60,312 nt of DNA from Solirubrobacterales bacterium (GTDB lineage: Bacteria; Actinomycetota; Thermoleophilia; Solirubrobacterales; Solirubrobacteraceae). Location: positions 1-60,312 of the forward strand of contig DAHUYL010000003.1 in NCBI GenBank assembly GCA_027315255.1. The letters run 5' to 3'. The translations under genes and the position numbers were made by a program. Under the pieces are notes generated by a model. It worked only from the letters and a program-made list of their open reading frames with translations, ran no database searches and had not been told where the DNA came from. This document shows, one piece after another, positions 52,880 through 60,172 of this stretch. The stretch's first letter is position 1; every line of letters begins with the position of its first letter.

Positions 52880-53336
52880 CTACTCCGCGGTCAGCGGCAG
52901 GTACAGCACCTCAAGACCAGGATCCCAGATTCTGGATTGGTCCTGATCGCACGTCACCAGCGCATGCCGACGCGATCCCGCCGTTGCTGCGATCCAGAGG
53001 TCGTTTTCCCCGACGTTCCAGCCATTCTGCTTGCTCAGCGTCTTGAGCCGTGCCCACTCGTCAACGACGGACATGTCCAGGGGCAGCTGAAGGAACCCAG
53101 CTATGGCGTTGCTCTGCGGGGGCGATTCTGGCTGGTCCCCAGTTGGCGCTCGCGAACCCGAATCGAGACTCGGCGAGCGTGATCACGCTGATCGCCAGGA
53201 TCGCGGACTCGATCCGAGCGATGGTCTGCTGTGGCCAGTGTGCGAACTGATCCGGGTGGGTTGCGCGCCTCGCTGTGGCGCCGACGAAGCTCGAGTCGCA
53301 CACGACGACCTCGGGCACCGCGGAGGGCGCGCTCAT
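52880..53336 (-). pseudogene. PIN-domain (VapC-like) toxin with a frameshift
   Basis: Two overlapping minus-strand frames together make one PIN protein. The first (from ATG 53336) reads VVVCDSSFVGATARR and AISVITLAESRFGFASANW (first and second acidic residues). The second carries FLQLPLDMSVVDEWARLKTL, GENDLWIAATAGSRRHALVT and CDQD (third acidic cluster). A single extra base near 53103-53107 breaks them. The ATG overlaps the stop of the upstream gene (ATGA), so it was the last gene of a small operon. Confidence 0.8.
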
Positions 53337-53746
53337 TTCTCCAGCAGGGCGGCCAGGTACGGGTCGTCGCTGGCGTCATCCCAGTCGGTCACGGCCAGCG
53401 ATGAAAGGCCCTGTGGCGCGGAGATCCCTTCGCGTGATGCGAGCACCCACTCGTCGATCTGCTCGATCGTGAACAGCGATGACTGCTCGAGATCGACCGG
53501 CTCAATGCGCTCGATCGTCATCGTTCCGCGAAGCGGACTGGTCAGCGTCCCGGTGCCTTCGACCCAGACGATTCGGTCGAGCATCGCCTTGACGCGCTCC
53601 TCGAGCGGTTCGGGGTACTTGCAGGACCATTCGACGCCGGCCGCTGTCCGGATCCCGAGCCGATCGGGTTCTAGATCGAGTAGGTGGAGGCGACCCGAGA
53701 TCGTCGTCACTTCGCTGGGCTCTGGTTCGGTCGTGGCGTTTGCCAC
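53333..53746 (-). CDS. Hypothetical protein coupled to the PIN toxin, candidate antitoxin
   Basis: A 137-residue acidic, soluble protein: TISGRLHLLDLEPDRLGIRT, VEWSCKYPEPLEERVKAMLD and the ending SDDPYLAALLEK. The first half looks like a small beta barrel, the second a flexible acidic tail as in many antitoxins that wrap their toxin. It overlaps both neighbours (40 bases upstream gene, 4 bases toxin). No family name is known to me; the antitoxin role is inferred from position. Confidence 0.7.
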   Translation of the reverse strand: MANATTEPEPSEVTTISGRLHLLDLEPDRLGIRTAAGVEWSCKYPEPLEERVKAMLDRIVWVEGTGTLTSPLRGTMTIERIEPVDLEQSSLFTIEQIDEWVLASREGISAPQGLSSLAVTDWDDASDDPYLAALLEK

Positions 53747-54174
53747 CGTGCCACCGATAGTGAGCCATCGCTGCCAGCTGCCCGGCGAGCCTTCCCGAGG
53801 GACTCGATCACGGACGGAGGAACGGCTCGCTCCGCTGAGAGGTCCGCCGTGAGCGCCTTGAGGGTGGTGAGCGAGATCGGCTCCTCGTCGAACAGTGCTT
53901 CCTCATCCTCGTCCGCGCTGACGAGTTCCGGTTCGAGCGTGGCGATCCCGCTGCCGGTCCGAAACCCAACCAGACGGAAGGCGGTGACGGCGCCGGCACG
54001 CCGCTCGGGGTGGCCCGACTTCTTCGTCTGTTGGCCGCGGCCGGCTCGATCGTAGTCGCGGAGCGCGGCGCCGAAGTTCTCGATGAACGACTCGAAATCG
54101 GCCAGGCTGACGCCGCGCTCAGCCCGAACGCCCTTCATTGTCAGCGTGATCTGATTGTCGCCGGTGTCCGTCAT
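53707..54174 (-). CDS. Hypothetical protein, first gene of the PIN-toxin operon
   Basis: A 155-residue soluble protein: TLTMKGVRAERGVSLADFES then FIENFGAALRDYDRAGRG, VTAFRLVGFRTGSGIATLEP and LKALTADLSAERAVPPSVIE. The pattern of a short helix-rich N-terminus and a beta segment is seen in unannotated proteins next to VapC-like toxins. It may bind the partner protein or DNA. ATG 54174; the stop lies inside the next gene, so translation is coupled. Confidence 0.65.
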   Translation of the reverse strand: MTDTGDNQITLTMKGVRAERGVSLADFESFIENFGAALRDYDRAGRGQQTKKSGHPERRAGAVTAFRLVGFRTGSGIATLEPELVSADEDEEALFDEEPISLTTLKALTADLSAERAVPPSVIESLGKARRAAGSDGSLSVARWQTPRPNQSPAK

Positions 54175-54208
54175 CGCCTCGCAATCTTCGCTGTGACGCG
54201 TGCAAGTC

Positions 54209-54557
54209 CTATCGTCGCACGCTCGGGGGCAGACGCAGGGCGCCGGCCATGTATTGCACCGTCCGCTCGGCCGCCTCGAGCAGCGCGGTCTCGATCAGAA
54301 CCCGGTCCTGGTCGTCGGCCATCGCCCACAAGAACTGAGACGGACTTCGGGACCGACAGCGTCATCTCCACGTGCGCGACGCCGTTGACCTTCTCGATCA
54401 CCGGCCGGCCGCCCTCGTCGAGGAGCGCCTCGCCGTTCTCGTCGCCGCACAGATCGAGCTGCGGGAACTCGCGACCAGGGCCGACGCTCTGGAAGCGAGC
54501 ATCGACGAGGTGTTGACTCAGCTGCTCGAACGCTGACTCGAACGCCCACGTTCTAGT
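54209..54557 (-). pseudogene. MobF/TrwC-type relaxase relic
   Basis: From about 54557 a minus-strand frame reads VGPGREFPQLDLCGDENGEA, then RPVIEKVNGVAHVEMTLSVP and KSVSVL; the phrase TLSVPKSVSVL is the relaxase-core motif of TrwC. After a one-base frameshift near 54334 it continues LWAMADDQDRVLIETALLEA, AERTVQYMAGA to a TAG at 54209. Both ends are missing. It shows that conjugative DNA once entered this locus. Confidence 0.75.
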
Positions 54558-54615
54558 CCCGGAACGTCTCTAACGAGACTGGCAGTATTCGTTATGGTCG
54601 CGTAGGCTGTCGGTC

Positions 54616-55851
54616 GTGAATCTGGCGGACTTCCCGCGCACGGTCTTCGGCGAAGCTCGATCGACGATGGGGCCGCACTCATACGTTGCGTACTTCACGG
54701 CGCCGATCCCGCGCACCTACGAGTTGCCAAGTCGGCTCGTGCAACTGCTCGCCGAGGCCGAAGCGGCGCTCGGCAGACTTGCTGGAGTCGGCCAGCTGCT
54801 TCCCAACCCCCATCTTCTGATCCGCCCATACCTCCTCCGTGAGGCCGTTGCGTCGACGATGATCGAAGGCACACAGGCTTCCCTTGCTGAGATCTTTGAG
54901 TTCGGCGCCGCTGGTGATCAGCCGAACGCCGATGTCGAGGAGGTCCTCGCCTACGTCGAAGCGATGGAGTGGGCGGTCGACGCGGCGGCGCGACTCCCCC
55001 TGAGCAACCGCCTGCTCCTCGAGACGCACCGCCGCCTACTGCACGGCGTTCGGGGCGCCGAGCGTCGTCCCGGCGAGTTCCGCACGACCCAGAACTGGAT
55101 CGGCCGGCCCGGGTCGACCTTGGCCTCCGCTCGGTTCGTGCCGCCTCCACCTGACTTCCTCGGTGACGCGCTCGCGGATTGGGAGCGGTTCGCGAATGAG
55201 ACGCCGGACATGCCGCTGCTCGTTCAGGACGCGTTGCTGCACGTCCAGTTCGAGACGATCCACCCGTTCCTCGACGGAAACGGCCGCCTCGGCCGGTTGC
55301 TGCTGGTGTTGTTCCTGATCATCCGAGGGCGCCTCACCGCTCCGCTGCTTTACCTCAGTGCCGGGATCGAGCGGGAGCGGGACCGCTATTACGCCGCGCT
55401 CGGCGCGACCCGAACCGACGGAGACGCCGCGCCATGGATAGAGCTCTTCTTCGAAGCTGTGCGCTCCCAGTCACTGGACGCCGTTGCGCGCGCGGAGAGA
55501 ATCGTTGAGCTGCGAGAGCGCTACCGCGCGGTCGCCGCCGAGATCGGCAGCGTCAACGCGATGCACGCCGTCGACGCGATCTGCGAGAACCCAATCGTGA
55601 CGACCCGTGTGATCGAATCCCGCCTTGAGGTCGCGCGCCCGACCGCCCTTCGGCTACTTCGTCAGCTTGAGCAAGCCGGGGTGCTTGAGGAGGCACAACA
55701 GGGAGCGCGTGGCCAACGGCGATACGTTGCACGCGAACTCATGGATGTCGTCACCGCGGAGAAAGTTGGGGAAGGAGGTGAGCGAGTGGCGCGACAGGAC
55801 CCTCGGCGACGTGCTGACCCTGCAGCGCGGGTTCGACCTTCCGGAGCGTAA
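54616..55851 (+). CDS. Fic-domain AMP-transferase-like protein
   Basis: A 411-residue class II Fic protein. The inhibitory motif is STMIEG (80-85) in an N-terminal helix, and the active-site motif HPFLDGNGRLGR (216-227) is intact. A winged-helix-like domain follows (TRVIESRLEVARPTALRLLR, QLEQAGVLEEAQQGARGQRR). It should transfer AMP to a target protein when the inhibitory helix is released. GTG start with TAGGCT seven bases upstream. The last about 25 residues overlap the HsdS start and are likely not native. Confidence 0.92.
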   Translation: MNLADFPRTVFGEARSTMGPHSYVAYFTAPIPRTYELPSRLVQLLAEAEAALGRLAGVGQLLPNPHLLIRPYLLREAVASTMIEGTQASLAEIFEFGAAGDQPNADVEEVLAYVEAMEWAVDAAARLPLSNRLLLETHRRLLHGVRGAERRPGEFRTTQNWIGRPGSTLASARFVPPPPDFLGDALADWERFANETPDMPLLVQDALLHVQFETIHPFLDGNGRLGRLLLVLFLIIRGRLTAPLLYLSAGIERERDRYYAALGATRTDGDAAPWIELFFEAVRSQSLDAVARAERIVELRERYRAVAAEIGSVNAMHAVDAICENPIVTTRVIESRLEVARPTALRLLRQLEQAGVLEEAQQGARGQRRYVARELMDVVTAEKVGEGGERVARQDPRRRADPAARVRPSGA

Positions 55852-55882
55852 CCGAGGCTTCGATCCGTCCGGTTATTCGTAG
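55778..55882 (+). pseudogene. 5' stub of a type I restriction specificity gene (hsdS)
   Basis: GTG 55778 behind AAGGAGG opens WRDRTLGDVLTLQRGFDLPE then RNRGFDPSGYS, the standard beginning of HsdS target-recognition domain 1, but stops at TAG 55880-55882 after 34 codons. No HsdM or HsdR is seen. It overlaps the Fic gene end, showing the two were adjacent in a now lost type I system with a Fic neighbour. Confidence 0.8.
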
Positions 55883-56137
55883 CCCGATATTTCGGGTGGG
55901 GACTCACCATGAGCCAAGCCGTGCTCAAGGCTGTCTGTGCTGCGTCGACGACTCCATCAGCAGCAGCATCCCGGCTCGCCGTTTGCCTCGACCACGGAGA
56001 CGATCAAACCGTGGAGCACTGTCCTGAGCGGCCCCTGCCATGACGCCACCGCGGTATCCCCGTCCCGGATGCCGGCGAAGCGCGCGTCTCGGTGAGGTTC
56101 AGAGAATGCGCGTGCACGAACGGAAGGTCGGGCGGGA

Positions 56138-56566
56138 TCAGCTCTCGGTGGTCGGCGGATCCCAGGGGTCGACCAGCGCGATTCCCGTGCCCAGGAAGTC
56201 CTTGATGTTGCGGGTGCAGAGCACGGCGTTGTGGACGGCGCACGTGGCCGCAATCTGGGCGTCGGCGATTCCGATTGGCCTCCCGGCTCGTTCACGGACG
56301 GCGACGATTAGCCCGTATGCATCGGCACAGGCGCCGTCGAAGGCGAGTACCACGCCTCCTAGATCATCGGCCACGAACCGATCGATCGCCTCACCCAGCG
56401 CGATCCTGCGTCTGCTCTCGGGAAGCCGGGCGACGCCGAAGCGCAACTCAGCTAAGGCTGTCGCTGCGATGGCAAGCTCGACCTGCGCATCGATCCACGC
56501 GATGACAGTGGGGTCGGGTGCCGGCTTGGCGAGCTCCGAGACGACGTTTGTGTCGAGAACGATCAC
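56138..56566 (-). CDS. PIN-domain toxin, FitB/VapC type
   Basis: A 142-residue PIN ribonuclease with the acidic residues in MIVLDTNVVSELAKPAPDP (Asp5), TALAELRFGVARLPE (Glu), IGIADAQIAATCAVHNAVL (Asp) and TRNIKDFLGTGI (Asp), as in FitB. In such modules the toxin cuts RNA when the antitoxin is lost. GTG start overlaps the antitoxin stop (GTGA). All catalytic residues are kept, so this module looks functional. Confidence 0.94.
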   Translation of the reverse strand: MIVLDTNVVSELAKPAPDPTVIAWIDAQVELAIAATALAELRFGVARLPESRRRIALGEAIDRFVADDLGGVVLAFDGACADAYGLIVAVRERAGRPIGIADAQIAATCAVHNAVLCTRNIKDFLGTGIALVDPWDPPTTES

Positions 56567-56805
56567 GCCGTGAAATCGGAGGCCCGCGGAAGCTCGTCGC
56601 GCGGTGGGAGCTCAAGGTCATCTAGACCCAGGCCGGCAAAGCGGTTGTGGATCATGGTGCCGAGTCCAGTGCGCGGCTGCATAGCGAGCGATGCGCGGAG
56701 GATCTCTCTGGCTTCGGCCTCCATCGATCGTCCGTTCTGCGCGGCGCGAACACGCAACCGGGTCTTCAGGTCGTCATCGAGATTGCGGACTGTCAGTGTG
56801 GACAT
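56563..56805 (-). CDS. FitA-like ribbon-helix-helix antitoxin
   Basis: An 80-residue antitoxin: STLTVRNLDDDLKTRLRVRA and AQNGRSMEAEAREILRASLA form the Arc-type DNA-binding fold, and the C-terminal tail (GLDDLELPPRDELPRASDF) should wrap the toxin. ATG 56805 has AAGGAGG on the coding strand. It should repress the operon together with the PIN toxin. Confidence 0.94.
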   Translation of the reverse strand: MSTLTVRNLDDDLKTRLRVRAAQNGRSMEAEAREILRASLAMQPRTGLGTMIHNRFAGLGLDDLELPPRDELPRASDFTA

Positions 56806-56954
56806 CGCTCGCCTCCTTACGGCTGCAATGCTGTCAATGCTAGCAAACCAGGGTGAGCCACAAGGTCGCCGGTTCTGCTCGCCGCGCACAGCGGGTCTGT
56901 CGATGGGGCAAGCGAGATGCTCGTGAGAGGAGGGATGCAGGACTCCGGGTGCGT

Positions 56955-57296
56955 TCAGGTCCGCGAGGCGGAGGCCAGCCCGAGGAATACCATCAATGAT
57001 CGGTTGAGCTGCAAGAGTTCGTCGTCTCGGAGGCGTCCAATCCGCTCACCGAGGCCTGTCCTGGGCATGGTTGTGATCTTGTCAACCATGAGGCTGCTCG
57101 GCCGGTCCAGGCCATTGGTATCGGATGGTCCTATCCGGATCCTGATCAGCGGAGCGTCGACCGGACTGGCTGTGAACGGGCATACCGTCACCGACGCCGT
57201 CGCGTCGAACCGGTCGTCTTGGATGATGAGCACCGGACGCGGCTTGCCGGTGTAGGCACCCTGGGCCGCAGCCGTGTAGACCTCTCCGCGCGTCAC
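56955..57296 (-). CDS. MazF/PemK-family endoribonuclease toxin
   Basis: A 113-residue toxin: MTRGEVYTAAAQGAYTGKPR with PVLIIQDDRFDATASVTVCP, and VDKITTMPRTGLGERIGRLR. The R-P-V-L-I strand and the late Thr/Arg segment are the MazF fold. It cleaves mRNA at short sequences. Its start overlaps the antitoxin stop by four bases. Confidence 0.93.
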   Translation of the reverse strand: MTRGEVYTAAAQGAYTGKPRPVLIIQDDRFDATASVTVCPFTASPVDAPLIRIRIGPSDTNGLDRPSSLMVDKITTMPRTGLGERIGRLRDDELLQLNRSLMVFLGLASASRT

Positions 57297-57523
57297 GCGT
57301 GTGAGGCTTGTTCGTCGTCTTCATCCAGTCCGACGGAGATCGCGTCGACGAACGCCTGATCATCAGCCTCGCCCTCGCTCGCAGCGATCGCAGCCGACTG
57401 CCTGTGAGCCTCAGCGGCGAACTCGGGGGCCCGGACATCGGGAACCCAGATCTGCACGGGCCGTAGCCCTTGGCTACGCAGCCGCTCTCGGTGTTGGCGT
57501 ACCCGATCGCGAGTCGAAGACAT
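57293..57523 (-). CDS. MazE-like antitoxin (DUF3018)
   Basis: A 76-residue antitoxin: STRDRVRQHRERLRSQGLRP then VQIWVPDVRAPEFAAEAHRQ is the DUF3018 signature, followed by an acidic tail that binds MazF. ATG 57523 is preferred over ATG 57529, because TAACCT (coding strand, 57530-57535) lies six bases before it, giving a leaderless transcript whose promoter lies inside the operator. Confidence 0.88.
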   Translation of the reverse strand: MSSTRDRVRQHRERLRSQGLRPVQIWVPDVRAPEFAAEAHRQSAAIAASEGEADDQAFVDAISVGLDEDDEQASHA

Positions 57524-57531
57524 ATCCATAG

Positions 57532-57543
57532 GTTACATGTAAC
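57532..57543. promoter_or_regulatory. MazEF operator palindrome GTTACATGTAAC
   Basis: A perfect 12-bp palindrome eight bases upstream of the antitoxin ATG (57523), overlapping its -10-like hexamer. Autorepression by the MazEF complex is the likely role. Confidence 0.65.
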
Positions 57544-57656
57544 AGGCTGCTGCTTGTTAACGATCTACCCGGGGGCGGTTCGCGGAGGCGGTCCGCGGAC
57601 TCGTGCTGGCCCGCGTTGGCCCACGCGCCGTGGCCCAAACCGACCGTGAGACCGAC

Positions 57657-57685
57657 AAAGCCCCGCTCTCGCCGAGAACGGGGCC
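57657..57685 (-). terminator. Hairpin with terminator character on the minus strand
   Basis: GCCCCGCTCTCGCCGAGAAC followed by GGGGC pairs as a 6- to 11-bp stem; on the minus strand it is followed by TTTG. It is weak by T content but typical of actinobacterial terminators. The DNA to its right (57700-57800) is clearly richer in A and T. Confidence 0.45.
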
Positions 57686-57779
57686 GAAACGGACCGAATT
57701 TACGGAATTATCAGGACAACTATCGAACCCCCCTGAGCCGCTAGCTCGGATGTTGGCTCGGCAGAAAATCCCTGTAAAC

Positions 57780-57989
57780 CGCGATATTAGGGGGGACGGA
57801 TCAGAAAGTGCCCGCCAGCGCCAGGTTCGCCCTTCGGCGGAGAAGAAGCTAGAACTGGCCCAGCGGTACCGGGCAGGCGCCACCCAGCGCGAACTGGCCG
57901 AGGTGTACGGCATCGCGGCCTGCACGGTGTCGGACATCGTCGGGCGTCATGGAGTCAGGCGCCGCCCATCGAGGGCCGATCAGAGTTGA
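57780..57989 (+). pseudogene. Helix-turn-helix tail of a recombinase or resolvase
   Basis: About 69 codons in one frame: AEKKLELAQRYRAGATQREL then AEVYGIAACTVSDIVGRHGV and RRRP, the pattern of the C-terminal helix-turn-helix of site-specific recombinases. No start codon is evident and the catalytic domain is missing. An A/T-rich stretch just upstream (57700-57800) could be part of an old recombination site. Confidence 0.5.
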
Positions 57990-58362
57990 GATTCGAGCCA
58001 ACCCCGAACTTCTCTTACGAGCGCACGGCGCTGCCGGACGGGGTTCATCGCTTCTTGGCGCCGAGCCGGCCGTGCCCTGCGACGACTGGGTGGTGCACGT
58101 CGGTCCGTATCCGCTGGACGGTGGAGTGCGGGAGAGCATCGCCTTCTACGACCTGATGCTTGGTCAACTGTGTGGATCAGGAGGACAGCGCTTGGCTTCA
58201 ACCCGATAGACAGGAGAACGGGGGAGCCGTTCTAGCGTGGTTGAACCGCTGTTTCTGGCTGATGGGCGGCGGTGACCATGGCGCGCGTGACCATAACGCC
58301 CGAAATCCTCTCCGGGGTAGCCGTGGGTTGCGGGGCGCGAGGGGTCGCCAGGGTCCAGATTG
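57990..58362. other. Intergenic region without supported gene
   Basis: A plus-strand frame (57949-58209) containing PYPLDGGVRESIAFYDLMLG looks coding-like but has no start, family or continuation, so it may be a relic. No RNA gene or repeat is recognised. Confidence 0.5.
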
Positions 58363-59091
58363 CTACGCGGCCACCATCACGTGCGCGGCTGGTAGCTCGT
58401 TCCAGGTTCGGCCGTCGAGTTCGCGGCCGCCTGACTTGGGGCGATGTCCGCCCCACTGCTTGAAGAAGTAAGCAACGTCCTCCTCGATGCAGCGGTCACG
58501 GAGATCCCGGAGCCATTCTGGCCTGACGGGGCGATGCTTGGCTCCGGATTCGCCACCTGCGATCAGCCAGTCGATGCCTGTGAGCTCGAGCCCGTCGAGC
58601 GGTCCGAGGAGCGGTTCGGCCGAGATGAATCGGACGGCAGCATCGATCTCGCGCAGGTAGTCGGCGCGATGGACGAAGCGTCGATTCTCGATTGAGACGC
58701 CGATCCAGATGTTTGGATGCCAGGTGAGGCTCGGAGCTATCTCGGCGAGGCGCTCGTGTCGCTTCGTAAGGATCTGGAACGTGTGGTGCTCTGCTCGGCC
58801 CATGACGTCGAAGACCTGCTCGATGTAGGCAGCCGGAATGCCCTCGTGGAACAGATCGCTCATCGAGTTGACGAAGATCATCCGCGGCCGCGACCATTTC
58901 AACGGCTGCTCCAGCCGATGCGGCCACATCTGTAGGTCGAAGCCGTGCTCATAGGGGTGCCCGGGAACTCCCCGCCAGCGCTCAGCGAAGGTTTTCGCGT
59001 AGCAATGGGCGCATCCAGGCGACACCTGATGACAGCCGGTCACCGGGTTCCACGTTGCTTCGGTCCACTCAATCGCGCTGTTGTCGGCCAT
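58363..59091 (-). CDS. DUF5131 (phage Gp37/Gp68-like) three-Cys protein
   Basis: A 242-residue protein: SAIEWTEATWNPVTGCHQVS then PGCAHCYAKTFAERWRG with the three cysteines C-x6-C-x2-C resembling a radical-SAM cluster site, WSRPRMIFVNSMSDLFHEGI, FQILTKRHERL and DWLIAGGESGAKHRPVRPEW with FFKQWGG. This is the complete DUF5131 pattern. The biochemical role is unknown. As I recall, such three-Cys proteins occur regularly beside TcmP, which is exactly the next gene. ATG 59091 fits the family start. Confidence 0.93.
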   Translation of the reverse strand: MADNSAIEWTEATWNPVTGCHQVSPGCAHCYAKTFAERWRGVPGHPYEHGFDLQMWPHRLEQPLKWSRPRMIFVNSMSDLFHEGIPAAYIEQVFDVMGRAEHHTFQILTKRHERLAEIAPSLTWHPNIWIGVSIENRRFVHRADYLREIDAAVRFISAEPLLGPLDGLELTGIDWLIAGGESGAKHRPVRPEWLRDLRDRCIEEDVAYFFKQWGGHRPKSGGRELDGRTWNELPAAHVMVAA

Positions 59092-59197
59092 ATCGCTCCC
59101 GATTCGCCACGGTTTAGCCAAACCCTTCGACCCGTACGAACGCATGTTCGCGTGGGTGTCGGACGGATCGACTCACTGCGGACTCTACGCGGGCCTG

Positions 59198-60172
59198 TCA
59201 GGCGAGGAAGCGCAGCCGCGAGCTGTCCAAGCTGCGCGTCCCCGCGCGACGCTGGATCTCGAGCTTCCCAGCCCGTTCGGCTGGGAGGAGCGTCTTCTGC
59301 CGGAGGTGCCCCACACGGAATACCGTGTCGATCCGCGTGAAACGTTCGGCCTCCTCGGCCGTAAACCAGTTAAGGCCAAACCTGGCCCGCAGATCGGCCA
59401 GGAGCGGCGCCGTGTCGACCGTTGGCGCGAACAGCACCTCCTGCCCAGTCTGGGTCGTCGCTGCATAGGCTGTGCCAGCGACCGGGTCAACCTTCCACAT
59501 GGCGTCCTTCGCAAGATCCAGCGCCTTGTCGTGACCCAAGCCGAACACGAGGCGGTAGTCGTTGCCGTCCTGCGTGCGGAGCTGGAACGAGCGAACGTGC
59601 TCGACCGTGGGATTCGTGCCGAGCTGGCGCTCAAACAGCCGGAGCAGGAAGTCGCGCCTTGGCTCGCCCTGTAGCCGGATCGCCTCTCTCCAATCTTCAC
59701 ACCCGAACAGCGAGGTCAGCGCAGCGTCTTGGCCTTCGCGTCCGACAAACCGGTGGACGAACGAGAGCGGCAGGAAGATCAAAACCTCGCACCGGGGGAA
59801 AGTGAGCAGCTTGCCGGTTAACGACATCGACGACGTCGAATAGCCGAACGGGTCGATGAAGGCGAACGTGGGGACGAGCACCTTTCCATCGTTAGTCGTC
59901 TCGTCGAGCAGTTGCCCGAAGGTCGCCTCGAACTCGCCGGGTTCGATGTGCACGCTGACGTTCTTGGGTAGGGCGCCGAGGCCGGCGACTTCTTGCCGGA
60001 GGTGGTCGACCCGCCGCGGGTCGTGCTCGATGAACAGGAAGATGAACTCGACGTCGTTCCACCGGGCGCGTCCCTTGTGGGAGAGCAGCCCATCGAGCAT
60101 CAGGAGTGGGGATCCTGGCTGGCCTGTCGCGTAGCGGCCTGGTCCGGCGAAGCCATCAACAAGCAGCAGTCG
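59198..60172 (-). pseudogene. TcmP (three-Cys-motif partner protein), 5' end removed by an IS element
   Basis: About 324 codons. The conserved start of the family, LLLVDGFAGPGRYATGQPGS, is present at 60100-60170 upstream of the nearest ATG, then FIFLFIEHDPRRVDHLRQEV, VPTFAFIDPFGYSTSSMSL, CEVLIFLPLSFVHRFVG, and LVFGLGHDKALDLAKDAMWK. The fold looks like a Rossmann methyltransferase. The frame runs into IS-type DNA at about 60172, so the N-terminal 40-60 residues and promoter are lost. A short form from ATG 60100 would lack the GFAGPG motif. Confidence 0.8.

Noticed and set aside
56004-56243. Minus-strand frames between the HsdS stub and the PIN toxin
   Set aside because: Short, Arg/Pro-rich, no motif and overlapping the intact toxin gene.
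57949-58209. Plus-strand frame with a coding-like middle (PYPLDGGVRESIAFYDLML)
   Set aside because: No start, no recognised family and overlap with the recombinase tail; kept only as a possible relic.
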